Below are positions 17,264-26,214 of a stretch of DNA of 64,000 bases, piece after piece; the first letter of the stretch is position 1; every line of letters starts with the position of its first letter. Origin of the DNA: Dactylosporangium vinaceum (GTDB lineage Bacteria; Actinomycetota; Actinomycetes; Mycobacteriales; Micromonosporaceae); assembly GCF_019904175.1 (NCBI RefSeq), contig NZ_CP061913.1, forward strand, positions 2,418,001 to 2,482,000, in the 5' to 3' direction. A program made the position numbers and the translations under genes. The notes under the pieces are model-generated. The model saw nothing but the letters and a program-made list of their open reading frames with translations. It was not told the origin of the DNA and made no database searches.

Positions 17264-17298
17264 CGGCCCCGGCGCTTTCACGAGAAGTACCGGGGCCG
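17264..17298 (+). terminator. Hairpin at the end of the ngc operon
   Basis: CGGCCCCGG (17264-17272) pairs perfectly with CCGGGGCCG (17290-17298) around a 17-nt loop, 21 bp after the ngcG stop. There is no U-tract. Confidence 0.55.
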
Positions 17299-17367
17299 TG
17301 CGAAGCACTCGCCGGCCGGCTGTGCCTTCACCCGCTCGGCCCGTGCCGCCTGATGTAACTTGCCAAT

Positions 17368-19056
17368 ATGCTCGTCGCGGTGACGCCCTCGGGGGCCGGT
17401 GGCCGGCTCCGGCCGCTGGCCGACGACGGCACGCCCGCAGGCGACGAGCAGCACGTCCAGGACCTGGCGGGGGCGGTCAAACGAGTCGAGTCACGCGACC
17501 GTCCCCGCTGGCTCTGGGCCTCGACGGCCGAGATCTACCCGCGCCTGCATCGCGCCGGCGTCCGCGTCGAACGCTGCCACGACCTGGAGCTCGCCGAGGC
17601 TCTCCTGCTCGGGGCGGAGGGCGCGTGGGGACAGCCCCGGACGCTCGCCGCCGCCAGTGCCCGCCTCGCCGGCCGCCCCGTCCCACCGGACCCGCCGGCC
17701 CGCGCCGCCGAGCCGCCCGGCCTGTCCCAGGACTCGCTCTTCGACGCCTTCGACGACGCGGCGACCGTACCGCTCGAGGAGCTCGCGGCGGTCTACCGGG
17801 CTCAGCGGCGCCGGGTCACCGCCCTCCCCGAGCTCGAGTCCGCCCACGCGCTCGCCCCGCGGGCCGGCGGCATGCGCACCCTGATCGCCGTCGAGTCGGC
17901 CGGTGCCCTGGTCGCCGTCGAGATGGGCCGGGCGGGCCTCCCGTGGCGCGCCGACGTCCACGACGCCCTGCTCCGCGAGCGCCTTGGCCCGCCCTCACCG
18001 GTGGGCGGCCCCCCGGCCCACCTGGCCGAGCTCGGGGCCCGTCTGAACGAGGCCCTGGGCCAGCGCGTGCACCCGGACTCACCGGCCGAACTGCTGCGCG
18101 CCTTCGCCCGCGTCGGCATCATGCTGCGCAGCACCCGCAAGTGGGAGCTGGAGCACGTGGACCACCCGGCCGTGCCGATCCTGCTGGAGTACAAGGAGCT
18201 CTACCGGCTCTGGACCGCGCACGGCTGGACCTGGCTCGACCAGTGGGTGACGGACGGCCGCTTCCGCGCGGAGTACATCCCCGGCGGCGTCGTGTCGGGC
18301 CGCTGGGCCACGCGCGGCGGCGGCGCACTGCAGATCCCCAAGGTGGTCCGCCGGGCGGTGGTGGCCGACCCCGGCTGGACCCTTGTCGTGGCCGACGCCG
18401 GCCAGTTGGAGCCGCGAGTCCTGGCCGCCGTGTCGGGCGACCGCCGCCTCGCCCGCGCCGCCGCCGAGGGCGACCTCTACGCCGCACTGGCCGCGGAGGC
18501 GTTCGACGGTGACCGGACGAAGGCGAAGATCGCACTGCTGGGCGCGATGTACGGCGCAACCAGCGGCATGGCCGCCCCGGCCCTGGCCGCGCTGCGCCGC
18601 TTCTACCCGGCCGCCTGGGACCTGGTGGAGGAGGCCGCCCGCACGGGCGAGTCCGGCGGCCTGGTCCGCACCTGGCTGGGCCGGACCTGCCCGCCGTCGT
18701 CAGTGACCTGGCGCGAGGGCTACGACGAGCCGGGCGCCGAGGCCGACTTCCGCGGCGGCGCGAAGGGCCGGGCCAGGGGCCGCTTCACCCGCAACTTCGT
18801 CATCCAGGGCACGGCCGCGGAGTGGGCGCTGGTCCTGCTGGCCCGCCTGCGCACGACACTGGCCGGCCACGCGGCCGAGCTGGTCTTCTTCCAGCACGAC
18901 GAGGTGATCGTCCACTGCCCCCGGGCCGAGTCCGACGCGGTGGCCGACGCCATCAACTCCGCCGCCGACGAGGCCCGGACCCTGCTCTTCGGCGACACCG
19001 AGGTCCGCTTCCCCCTGGACGTCTCGATCGTGGAGCGCTACTCCGACGCAAAGTGA
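17368..19056 (+). CDS. Family A DNA polymerase (bifunctional 3'-5' exonuclease/DNA polymerase type)
   Basis: 562 residues. The C-terminal half is a family A polymerase: motif A around Asp343 (LVVADAGQLEPRVLA), motif B Arg383-x3-Lys387 with Tyr395-Gly396, and motif C Gln509-His510-Asp511-Glu512 (FFQHDEVIV). The N-terminal part is where this actinobacterial family carries a 3'-5' exonuclease-like domain, but I see no intact DEDD residues, so proofreading is doubtful. It lacks the PolA 5' nuclease. A repair role is inferred. Start ATG at 17368 with TAACTT 6 nt upstream (leaderless). Confidence 0.88.
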   Translation: MLVAVTPSGAGGRLRPLADDGTPAGDEQHVQDLAGAVKRVESRDRPRWLWASTAEIYPRLHRAGVRVERCHDLELAEALLLGAEGAWGQPRTLAAASARLAGRPVPPDPPARAAEPPGLSQDSLFDAFDDAATVPLEELAAVYRAQRRRVTALPELESAHALAPRAGGMRTLIAVESAGALVAVEMGRAGLPWRADVHDALLRERLGPPSPVGGPPAHLAELGARLNEALGQRVHPDSPAELLRAFARVGIMLRSTRKWELEHVDHPAVPILLEYKELYRLWTAHGWTWLDQWVTDGRFRAEYIPGGVVSGRWATRGGGALQIPKVVRRAVVADPGWTLVVADAGQLEPRVLAAVSGDRRLARAAAEGDLYAALAAEAFDGDRTKAKIALLGAMYGATSGMAAPALAALRRFYPAAWDLVEEAARTGESGGLVRTWLGRTCPPSSVTWREGYDEPGAEADFRGGAKGRARGRFTRNFVIQGTAAEWALVLLARLRTTLAGHAAELVFFQHDEVIVHCPRAESDAVADAINSAADEARTLLFGDTEVRFPLDVSIVERYSDAK

Positions 19057-19082
19057 CCCACCGTGACGCGCCGGCCCGAGCG

Positions 19083-19580
19083 TCACGGCGCTGCGAAGTA
19101 CGCCGCCAGCATGTCGGTGTGCGTCGGGAAGCACAGCGGGCGGGGGCCCACGGCGATCTCGAAGCCCAGCGACTCGTCGGTCGGCACCGACGCGGGGAGG
19201 GTGTTGTACGGGCGCGGTGGCAGGACGCCGAAGACGATCAGGTTGCCGCTGCGGACGCTCTGGACGTCGAACAGGCGCACCTCGGCCGGGTCGGCCGGGA
19301 TCGTGGTCTCCTCGCGCAGCTCGCGGGCGGCGGCCTCCTGCCAGGTCTCGCCCAGCTCGATGAAGCCGCCCGGCAGCGCCAGCTCGCCGCGCATCGGTTC
19401 GATGTCCCGGCGCACCACCACGATGCCGCGGCCCTCGTCCGTGTCGACCGGGAGGAGGACCACCGCTACCGGGAGTGGGTTGCGCCAGGTGGTCTCGCCG
19501 CAGGAGGTGCAGGTGCGCGGCCAGGGGGCACCTTGCGGATAGGCGGCGCCGCAGTACGAACAGTGATCATGGAGGGCCAT
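19083..19580 (-). CDS. NUDIX hydrolase with N-terminal zinc ribbon
   Basis: 165 residues. Cys7, Cys10, Cys24 and Cys27 form a zinc ribbon like that of NudC-type enzymes. The Nudix box is intact at about 72-94 (GGFIELGETWQEAAARELRE, then ETTI). The substrate is probably a nucleotide diphosphate derivative; NADH pyrophosphatase-like activity is a guess from the zinc ribbon. TACGCT lies 8 nt before the ATG (leaderless). It is divergent from the nucleotidyltransferase gene at 19654. Confidence 0.9.
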   Translation of the reverse strand: MALHDHCSYCGAAYPQGAPWPRTCTSCGETTWRNPLPVAVVLLPVDTDEGRGIVVVRRDIEPMRGELALPGGFIELGETWQEAAARELREETTIPADPAEVRLFDVQSVRSGNLIVFGVLPPRPYNTLPASVPTDESLGFEIAVGPRPLCFPTHTDMLAAYFAAP

Positions 19581-19653
19581 GGGTTAGCAGCGTACCGACG
19601 GCGTACTAATCTGATGCGCGTCGGTGCTGACCGGTCGGAGGTAGGAGACCCCG

Positions 19654-20232
19654 CTGAGCGCGATTGTCGGACTGGTACTCGCCGCAGGTGGTGGCCGCCG
19701 GTACGGCGGTCCGAAGGCCCTCGTGCGCCACGAGGACGGACGCCTGCTGGTCGAGCGGGCCGTCGCCAACCTTCGCGACGGCGGCTGCACACGTATCTGG
19801 GTGGTCCTGGGGGCCGAGGCCGGCCGGGTCCGCGATGAGGCTGTGCTCGGCGACGCCGAGCTCGTCGAGAATCCGGTCTGGAAGAGCGGGATGGGCTCGT
19901 CGCTGCGGGTCGGGCTGGCCGCGCTCGCCGAGACCGACGCGGTGGCGGCGGCCGTGCTGCTCGTCGACACGCCCGGGATCGGGGCGGACGCGGTGCGGCG
20001 GCTGCTGGACGCGGCGCCCGGCGGGCCTTCGGCGCTGCTCACGGCCACGTACAAGGGGAAGCGGGGGCATCCGGTGATCCTCGGGCGCGACCACTGGAGC
20101 GGGGTGTCGACGCTCGCCACGGCCGACGTGGGTGCCCGGGCGTACCTGGTCGCCCACGCCGATCAGGTGCAGGGCGTGCCCTGCGAGGACATCGCCGACG
20201 ACACCGACCTGGACGTGCCGCCGGAGGAGTGA
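19654..20232 (+). CDS. MobA/MocA-like nucleotidyltransferase with CTG start
   Basis: 192 residues. The nucleotide-binding signature LVLAAGGGRRYGGPKALV lies at residues 8-25, and DTPGIGADAV supplies the metal-binding region. MocA-type enzymes transfer CMP to molybdopterin for xanthine dehydrogenase/CO dehydrogenase-family enzymes, and XdhC and Mo-hydroxylase genes lie just downstream. No ATG, GTG or TTG allows the signature to be included: a stop lies at 19642 and the next standard start (GTG 19723) falls after it. A CTG at 19654 has GGAG with a 6-nt spacer, so I call CTG as the start codon. Confidence 0.82.
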   Translation: MSAIVGLVLAAGGGRRYGGPKALVRHEDGRLLVERAVANLRDGGCTRIWVVLGAEAGRVRDEAVLGDAELVENPVWKSGMGSSLRVGLAALAETDAVAAAVLLVDTPGIGADAVRRLLDAAPGGPSALLTATYKGKRGHPVILGRDHWSGVSTLATADVGARAYLVAHADQVQGVPCEDIADDTDLDVPPEE

Positions 20233-20287
20233 GCGCGGCCGTCGACGGGGGACCCGCCCCGGCCGCTCCGCCCGTGGTGACGGTGGG

Positions 20288-23167
20288 TCATCCGCGGCGG
20301 CGGTTGGCGTGGGTCCACAGGGCGGGCCAGCCGGAAGGTTCGAGCCAGGCGGCCGGCACCAGCAGGCCGTGCGCGACGATCCGATACCAGAAGGCGGCCC
20401 GGTCGGCGCCCAGCTCCTCCGCGTCCGGCCAGGCCGCGGCCCACGGGCCGGTCTCGTCGTTCAGGGCGGAGGCCGGGAAGCCGGCGACGTGGACGCGGCG
20501 CGGGCCCAGGACCGGGACGCCCGGGCCGGACCAGGTCGTCACGGCCAGGGCGCAGGCGCAGAGCATCGGCACGTCGATCCCGTACGGCCGCCGCCCCGCC
20601 AGCGCCGCCGAGCCCGCCCGGAGCAGGCCGCCGAGGGCTCGGCGCACCCGCTGCGCGACGAGTTCCGCGGTGCGGGCCTCGGCGATGCCGGGCGCCTTGG
20701 CGACCGTCCGCAGCGAGCCCGGCAGCGGCGCGTCGACGGCCAGCGGCCGCAGCTCCGGCCCCGGGTACTCGGCCAGGGCCGCGGTCAGCGGACGGGCGCC
20801 CCCGGCCCGCCACGCCTGCGCCGCGGTGAGGCCGCCGCCCGGCTCGAGAGCCGCGGCCAGGGCCCGCATCAGCGCACCGGGAGAGGCCCGGCGCAGCGCG
20901 GTAAGCGCCGCGAGGTCGTCACCCACCGCAGGGGGCTCGACCGGGGCGCGGCCGGGCGCCGCCAGGTCGCGGGCCCGGAACGCCTCAGCGGTCGGGTAGA
21001 TCCGGGCGCCGACGTGGTCGTACCGCTCGCTCTCCGTGAGCAGCGGCGCGAGGCGGGCCAGCAGCCCCACCGGCTCGGCCGCCTCCGCCACCGCAGCGGC
21101 CGCGCGGGTGCCGAGCGAAGGTCCGTGGTCGGCGGCGACGCGGGCGGCCGGAGTGCGCACCCGGCCGCGCCGGGGACGGGCCGGCGGGGGCGGGGCCTCG
21201 GCCGGGGCGGCGACCGGGGGCGGGGGCAGGGCGGCGACCCAGGCGCGGAAGCGCTCGGCGAGCTCCGGCTCCGGGTCGTGGTTGAACCGGGCCCGCACCT
21301 GCTCGGTCCGCCACCCGCGCGCGGACGGGCGCAGCTCGGCGTTGAGCACCAGCAGGCCGGCGGCCCGCAGCGCGACCAGGACGCACCGCCCGTCGAGGGC
21401 CGCGTCGACGTAGTCGGGGCCGCCGATGCAGTTGCCCATGTACCCGCCCCACTCGGCGATCTGCCGCGCGGTCCGGGCGATCTCGATCAGCTCCGGGCCG
21501 CCCGGCAGCGCGGAGCCGTCGGTGGCCAGCACCGCCTCGGGCACCACGAACGCGGCGGTCAACGCCTCCGCCACGGCCGCCGCCTCCTGCAGCGAGGTGA
21601 TGAGCCCGGCCCAGGTCCGGGCCCGCCGCGCCGCCGCCGCGACAGCAGTGCCGGCCCGCAGCCCGGCCAGCCCGGCGAGCTGCGCGGTGCCGGCGGCGGC
21701 GAGCGCTATCGAGTCCAACGACGGGTCGAGCGGCGAGCGCTCGGCGGCCGGCGGGTCCCAGTCCACGTGCAGCACCGGCCCGTACCGCACCTCCGCCGCC
21801 GCGTGCCCCTCGAGCACGGCCAGGGCGTCGCCGAGCTCGGCCATCCACAGCAGATCCCCGACGTGCTCCGGGGCGGGCTCGCCGCGCTCGATGAGCTGCC
21901 CGAGGCTGAGCCCTTCGGCCAGGCCGAGCCGCGGCGGCTGCAGCCACCGGGCCGGTCGCTCAGGCGAGAACAGCCCGACCGCCTCCCGCCACGCGGCCAT
22001 CGAACCCTCCGCCCAGCGCAGGGCTGCTCCCCGTACCAGACCCGGCGGTTCGTCGTGCACGGCATATTGCATGTCGACCGCGTTCTCCAGGGCCAGCCAC
22101 CCGTAGATCCGGGCGTCGGCGACCGCGGCGCGCACGAGGGCGTCGTCGGGCCGCTGCGCGATCCGGCGCAGGACGATGCCGGGGCGGGCCGGGAGGTCGA
22201 CGAAGCCCTCGATCGTCTGCGCCGCCAGCCGGGCGTGGTGCTTGTGCAGCAGCGCCGCGGCGGCGGTGATCTCCGCGCGGTGCTCGTGCAGGGCCGCGGC
22301 GCTCCCGCGGTCGGCGACCGAGATCGCCAGCCGGACCAGCACCGTCGCCGCGAGGCAGTCCCACAGGATCGCGTTGGCGCGCTGTTCGCGGTACCACAGC
22401 GGCGCCTGCCACCGGGCCGCGTCAGCGACGGTGGGCTCCCGGCGGACGGTTCGGCGGACCGCCTCGACGATCTCGTCGTCGAGGTAGCGGGCGTGGCGCC
22501 CGCGGAGCTGATGCAGCCGGCCCTCGCCGGCCTGCGTCGCGCGCCGCCGGGCCCGGTGCCGCCGGTCCTCCTCGTGCGCGCAGACGCCGGCCCACAGGTC
22601 CTGGAGCAGGGCGAGGCGGCGCGGCCGGGGGAGCGGGTCGAGGATCTGCCGCAGGTGCGTCCCGACGACGGAGGGCAGGCCGTCGGGGAAGGGGTCGAAG
22701 CCGTCCGGCGCGGTCAGGCCGAGCAGCGTCACGAGCTGCTCCGGCCCCAGCACCTCCGCCGCCGTCACCGCGAACCGCAGCGCCGCCCACCGCCCGGCCG
22801 CCACCGCCGCCGTCGCGGCCGCGCCGAGGGGCCGTGTCGCGTCGATCCCGAACAGCGCCACCGACACCGCGGCCGGCGCGCCGAGCGGCGCCGCCCCGAC
22901 CACCCGCAGCGCGGCCAGCACACCGTCGCGGCGGTTGCCGGCCCCGCCCTCGATGCGGGCCGAACGGAAGCCGTCCCCGAGATCCACGCCGGCGTCCGCC
23001 GCCACCACGCCACCGGCCGCGACCAGGGACGCGAGCCGCTCCAGCGCCGGGCCGGGGTCGGCGTCGGCGGGGCCGACGGCGACCGGGGTGCCCGGCCGGT
23101 CGGCGCCGGGCGGGAACACGCGTTCGCTGGCGGCCGGGATCACCCCGCCGGAGAGGCGTGTCGTCAC
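20288..23167 (-). CDS. Large protein of unknown function with a PcfJ-like motif
   Basis: 959 residues from GTG at 23167; CATCAT lies 6 nt upstream. Mostly Ala/Arg/Leu-rich helices. Around 577-583 there is MGNCIGG, followed by GRCVLVALRAAGLLVLNAE and VRARFNHDPEPELAERFRAW. This resembles the core of PcfJ-like proteins (a 'MG.CV' motif before a strand-rich segment and a final 'W'). A Pro-rich linker at about 650-690 separates a C-terminal domain. The function is unknown. The start lies 72 bp from the divergent MoxR gene, so joint regulation with the Mo-enzyme maturation genes is plausible. The frame is open beyond 23167, but that part is antisense to the MoxR gene. Confidence 0.7.
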   Translation of the reverse strand: MTTRLSGGVIPAASERVFPPGADRPGTPVAVGPADADPGPALERLASLVAAGGVVAADAGVDLGDGFRSARIEGGAGNRRDGVLAALRVVGAAPLGAPAAVSVALFGIDATRPLGAAATAAVAAGRWAALRFAVTAAEVLGPEQLVTLLGLTAPDGFDPFPDGLPSVVGTHLRQILDPLPRPRRLALLQDLWAGVCAHEEDRRHRARRRATQAGEGRLHQLRGRHARYLDDEIVEAVRRTVRREPTVADAARWQAPLWYREQRANAILWDCLAATVLVRLAISVADRGSAAALHEHRAEITAAAALLHKHHARLAAQTIEGFVDLPARPGIVLRRIAQRPDDALVRAAVADARIYGWLALENAVDMQYAVHDEPPGLVRGAALRWAEGSMAAWREAVGLFSPERPARWLQPPRLGLAEGLSLGQLIERGEPAPEHVGDLLWMAELGDALAVLEGHAAAEVRYGPVLHVDWDPPAAERSPLDPSLDSIALAAAGTAQLAGLAGLRAGTAVAAAARRARTWAGLITSLQEAAAVAEALTAAFVVPEAVLATDGSALPGGPELIEIARTARQIAEWGGYMGNCIGGPDYVDAALDGRCVLVALRAAGLLVLNAELRPSARGWRTEQVRARFNHDPEPELAERFRAWVAALPPPPVAAPAEAPPPPARPRRGRVRTPAARVAADHGPSLGTRAAAAVAEAAEPVGLLARLAPLLTESERYDHVGARIYPTAEAFRARDLAAPGRAPVEPPAVGDDLAALTALRRASPGALMRALAAALEPGGGLTAAQAWRAGGARPLTAALAEYPGPELRPLAVDAPLPGSLRTVAKAPGIAEARTAELVAQRVRRALGGLLRAGSAALAGRRPYGIDVPMLCACALAVTTWSGPGVPVLGPRRVHVAGFPASALNDETGPWAAAWPDAEELGADRAAFWYRIVAHGLLVPAAWLEPSGWPALWTHANRRRG

Positions 23168-23239
23168 CCGGTCATGATGGCGCCGCCGATACCGCGGGCG
23201 CAGGTGTATTTTTCCGGGCCGCGAGGCATAGTGGGGGGC

Positions 23240-24097
23240 GTGCCGGACTTCGCGTCGCCGGCCGCACTCGCGGCGCGCCTGGCCGACGTGGGCTACCTCG
23301 CCGACGAGGGGCTCGCGATGGCGGGCTTCCTCGCGCTGCGCCTGCACCGGCCGATCTTCCTCGAAGGTGACGCCGGCGTCGGCAAGACCGCGTTCGCCGC
23401 CGCCCTGGCCGCGGCCGCGGACGTCGAGCTGATCCGGCTGCAGTGCTACGAGGGGCTCGACGCGGCGCAGGCGCTGTACGACTGGGACTTCCCGCGCCAG
23501 GTGCTCCACCTGCGGGCCGTGGAGGCCGCGGCCGGCCGGGCGCGATCGGCCGACGAACTGGAGGCGGACCTCTACGACAGGCGGTTCCTGCTCGCGCGGC
23601 CGCTGCTGCAGGCGATCGAGCGCGCGCCCTGCGTGCTGCTTGTCGACGAGGTCGACCGGGCCGACGACGAGTTCGAGGCGTACCTGCTGGAGATGCTGGC
23701 CGACGCCGCGGTCACCGTGCCCGAGCTCGGCCGGATCGTGGCCGAGGTGCCGCCGGTCGTCGTCGTGACGAGCAACCGCACGCGCGAGGTCCACGATGCG
23801 CTGAAACGGCGCTGCCTGTACCACTGGGTCGCCCACCCCGAGCCGGAGCGCGAGGCCGCCATCCTGCGGATGCGCCTGCCCGGGATCGAGGAGCGCCTCG
23901 CCGCCCGGGTCGCCGCGGCCACGGCGAAGCTGCGCACGCTCGACCTGGTCAAGCCGCCCGGGGTGGCCGAGGCGATCGACTGGGCGGCCGCGCTGCGCGA
24001 GCTGGGGCTGCCGGAGCCGGCCCGGGAGACGCTCGGCGTGGTGCTCAAGGTGCGCGAGGACATCGAGCTGGTGAAGGCCGCCGATGTACTCGCTTGA
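23240..24097 (+). CDS. MoxR-family AAA+ ATPase (CoxD-like)
   Basis: 285 residues. Walker A GDAGVGKT at 43-50, Walker B VLLVDEVDRADDEFE, sensor 1 VVVTSNRTREV, and an Arg finger region KRRCLYHW. CoxD-type MoxR ATPases act as chaperones that help mature the molybdenum site of CO dehydrogenase-family enzymes, working with a VWA protein. That partner overlaps the 3' end by 14 bp and XdhC follows, a classic order. GTG at 23240 has CATAGT 7 nt upstream (leaderless). Confidence 0.9.
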   Translation: MPDFASPAALAARLADVGYLADEGLAMAGFLALRLHRPIFLEGDAGVGKTAFAAALAAAADVELIRLQCYEGLDAAQALYDWDFPRQVLHLRAVEAAAGRARSADELEADLYDRRFLLARPLLQAIERAPCVLLVDEVDRADDEFEAYLLEMLADAAVTVPELGRIVAEVPPVVVVTSNRTREVHDALKRRCLYHWVAHPEPEREAAILRMRLPGIEERLAARVAAATAKLRTLDLVKPPGVAEAIDWAAALRELGLPEPARETLGVVLKVREDIELVKAADVLA

Positions 24098-25097
24098 CCG
24101 GCGCCTGGCCTTGCTGTCCGCCCTCGACGCGGTGGGTCCCGAGCACGCGTACTGGGTCGGGCGGCTGACGCTGTGCGGGTCGCCCGAGGACATCGCCGCG
24201 TACGACGCCGTGGCCCGCGATCCGGCCCCCAAAGGCAGTCCGTGGCCGGTGCGGCGGCTGCCGGAGCGGTCGCTGTTCCGCGCGACGATGCCGCCGCAGG
24301 TGGGGGCCGAGGAGGGCGATCCGGCGCTGGCGGTGCGGGCGAGCGCTGAGGAGGTACTGCGAAACCGGGATCTGGCAACGCTGTCCACTGTGGAGCGTGC
24401 GGAGGCGGCCCGGCTTCTGGCCCTGACCGCGCGAGTCAAGCCGGTGCGGGCCGGGCGGCGCTACACGCGCAGCAGCACGGGGCCGGTCGACCGGCGCCGC
24501 ACCGTGCGCGCGCTGCTGCGCGGCCCCGACGTGCTGCTGCGCAAGGCCCGGCGGCCGCGGCCCCGCAAGGTCGTCCTGCTCGTCGACGTCTCGGGCTCGA
24601 TGTCGCCCTACGCCGATGCGCTGCTGCGCTTCGCCCACGCCATGGTGCGGCACCGTCCACGGTGGACGGCCGTCTACGCCCTCGGCACCCGGCTCACGCC
24701 GCTCACGGCCGCGCTGCGCACCCGCGATCCGCAGACGGCGCTGCGCGTCGCCGGGCAGGCGATCCCCGACTGGCGCGGCGGCACCCGGCTGGCCGGCACG
24801 GTGAGCGCGTTCGTGCGCGGCGACGGCCACCGCGGCGCCGCCCGGCGGGCCGTCGTGGTGGTGTTCAGCGACGGCTGGGAGACCGGCGACCCGGCCCGCC
24901 TGGCCGATGCCGTGGCCCACCTGCGCCGCCTGGCCGCGCGGGTGGTCTGGGTGAGCCCGCACGCGGGGCGCCCGGGGTTCGCGCCGTCGGCCGGGGGCCT
25001 GGCCGCGGTCCTGCCGCACATCGACGCGCTGGTCGCCGGGCACACCGTCGCGGCGCTCGAGGAGCTGGTGCGCAGCCTGGAGGTGCACCGTGCGTGA
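24084..25097 (+). CDS. VWA domain protein (CoxE-like)
   Basis: 337 residues. A basic N-terminal half precedes a von Willebrand A domain with the MIDAS motif DVSGSMS (about 171-177), followed by the downstream Thr/Asp positions (WRGGTRLAGT and VVVFSDGWETGD). CoxE proteins partner with CoxD-type MoxR ATPases. It overlaps the MoxR gene by 14 bp and the XdhC gene by 8 bp, so the three are translationally coupled. Confidence 0.9.
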   Translation: MYSLDRRLALLSALDAVGPEHAYWVGRLTLCGSPEDIAAYDAVARDPAPKGSPWPVRRLPERSLFRATMPPQVGAEEGDPALAVRASAEEVLRNRDLATLSTVERAEAARLLALTARVKPVRAGRRYTRSSTGPVDRRRTVRALLRGPDVLLRKARRPRPRKVVLLVDVSGSMSPYADALLRFAHAMVRHRPRWTAVYALGTRLTPLTAALRTRDPQTALRVAGQAIPDWRGGTRLAGTVSAFVRGDGHRGAARRAVVVVFSDGWETGDPARLADAVAHLRRLAARVVWVSPHAGRPGFAPSAGGLAAVLPHIDALVAGHTVAALEELVRSLEVHRA

Positions 25098-26214
25098 CGT
25101 CCTGCCCGACCTGATGACCTGGTGGCGGCGCGGCGAGCCGGTGGGGATGGCCACGGTGGTCCGGACCTGGCACAGCTCGCCCCGCCCGCCCGGCGCCACC
25201 ATGCTCGCCGGCCCGGACGGCACCGCCGTGGGCAGCGTCTCCGGCGGCTGCGTGGAAGGCGCCGTCTACGAGCTGGCCCGCGAGGTGGTCGCTACGGGGG
25301 TGCCGGTCGTGCAGCGCTACGGCGTCAGCGACGACGACGCCTTCGCGGTCGGGCTGACCTGCGGCGGCATCATCGAGCTGCTCGTGGAGCCGGTCGACCC
25401 GGCCCGCTTCCCGGCCCTGGACCGGGTGGCCCGCGCGATCGAGCAGCGCGCCGCGGTCGCCGTCGTGTCGATAGTCGAGGGCCCGGGCGAGCACATCGGC
25501 CGCCGCCTGGTCGTCTGGCCGGACGGCGTCGACGGCACGCTGGGCTCGGCCCGGCTCGACGCCGCGGTCACCGACGATGCCCGCGGCCTCCTCGCGGCCG
25601 GGCGCACCGACACCCTGCACTACGGCCTCGACGGCGAGCGCCGCGGCGAGGGCCTCGCGGTGTTCGTGGCCTCCTACGCCCCTCCGGCCCGCATGCTCGT
25701 GTTCGGGGCCATCGACTTCGCCGCCTCCGTGGCCCGCATCGGTGCTTTCCTGGGGTACCGCGTGACGGTCTGCGACGCCCGCCCGGTCTTCGCCACCTCG
25801 AAACGCTTCCCCGGCGCCGACGAGGTCGTCGTCGACTGGCCGCACCGCTACCTCCAGGGCGAGATCGACGCCGGCCGGGTCGACGACCGCACCGTCGTGT
25901 GCGTGCTCACCCACGACCCGAAGTTCGACGTGCCGGTGCTGCGGGTGGCGCTGAGCCGCGAGTTCGCGTACGTCGGCGCGATGGGCTCACGCCGCACCCA
26001 CGACGACCGCATGGCCCGCCTGCGCGAGGCCGGGATCGCCCCGGCGCAGCTGGCCCGCCTGTCCTCGCCGATCGGCCTGGACCTGGGCGCCCGCACGCCG
26101 GAGGAGACAGCGGTGAGCATCGCGGCCGAGATCATCGCCGGGCGCTGGGGCGGTGGCGGGGCCCGCCTGACCACCACGGCGGGCCGCATCCACCACGACG
26201 TTCACCAGGACTGA
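25090..26214 (+). CDS. XdhC/CoxI/CoxF-family molybdenum cofactor maturation protein
   Basis: 374 residues. The N-terminal XdhC domain has GSVSGGCVEGAVYE and GLTCGGIIELLVEPVD. The C-terminal Rossmann-like domain has RIGAFLGYRVTVCDAR, VVCVLTHDPKFD, YVGAMGSRRTHDDR and GLDLGARTPEETA. XdhC proteins hold molybdopterin while it is sulfurated and insert it into xanthine dehydrogenase-type enzymes. GTG at 25090 overlaps the VWA gene by 8 bp. The last 13 bp overlap the convergent hydrolase gene. Confidence 0.92.
   Translation: MRDVLPDLMTWWRRGEPVGMATVVRTWHSSPRPPGATMLAGPDGTAVGSVSGGCVEGAVYELAREVVATGVPVVQRYGVSDDDAFAVGLTCGGIIELLVEPVDPARFPALDRVARAIEQRAAVAVVSIVEGPGEHIGRRLVVWPDGVDGTLGSARLDAAVTDDARGLLAAGRTDTLHYGLDGERRGEGLAVFVASYAPPARMLVFGAIDFAASVARIGAFLGYRVTVCDARPVFATSKRFPGADEVVVDWPHRYLQGEIDAGRVDDRTVVCVLTHDPKFDVPVLRVALSREFAYVGAMGSRRTHDDRMARLREAGIAPAQLARLSSPIGLDLGARTPEETAVSIAAEIIAGRWGGGGARLTTTAGRIHHDVHQD

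Noticed and set aside
19723..20232. Nucleotidyltransferase starting at GTG 19723
   Set aside because: This start would remove the nucleotide-binding signature that lies just upstream in the same frame.
23168..24439. Minus-strand open frame extending the 959-residue protein by more than 400 codons
   Set aside because: It is antisense to the MoxR and VWA genes and has the composition of a shadow frame; a GTG with a -10-like hexamer sits at 23167.
23240..25097. MoxR-VWA conflict (defence) module
   Set aside because: The MoxR and VWA genes overlap an XdhC gene and lie beside Mo-enzyme genes, so the CoxD/CoxE maturation role is simpler.
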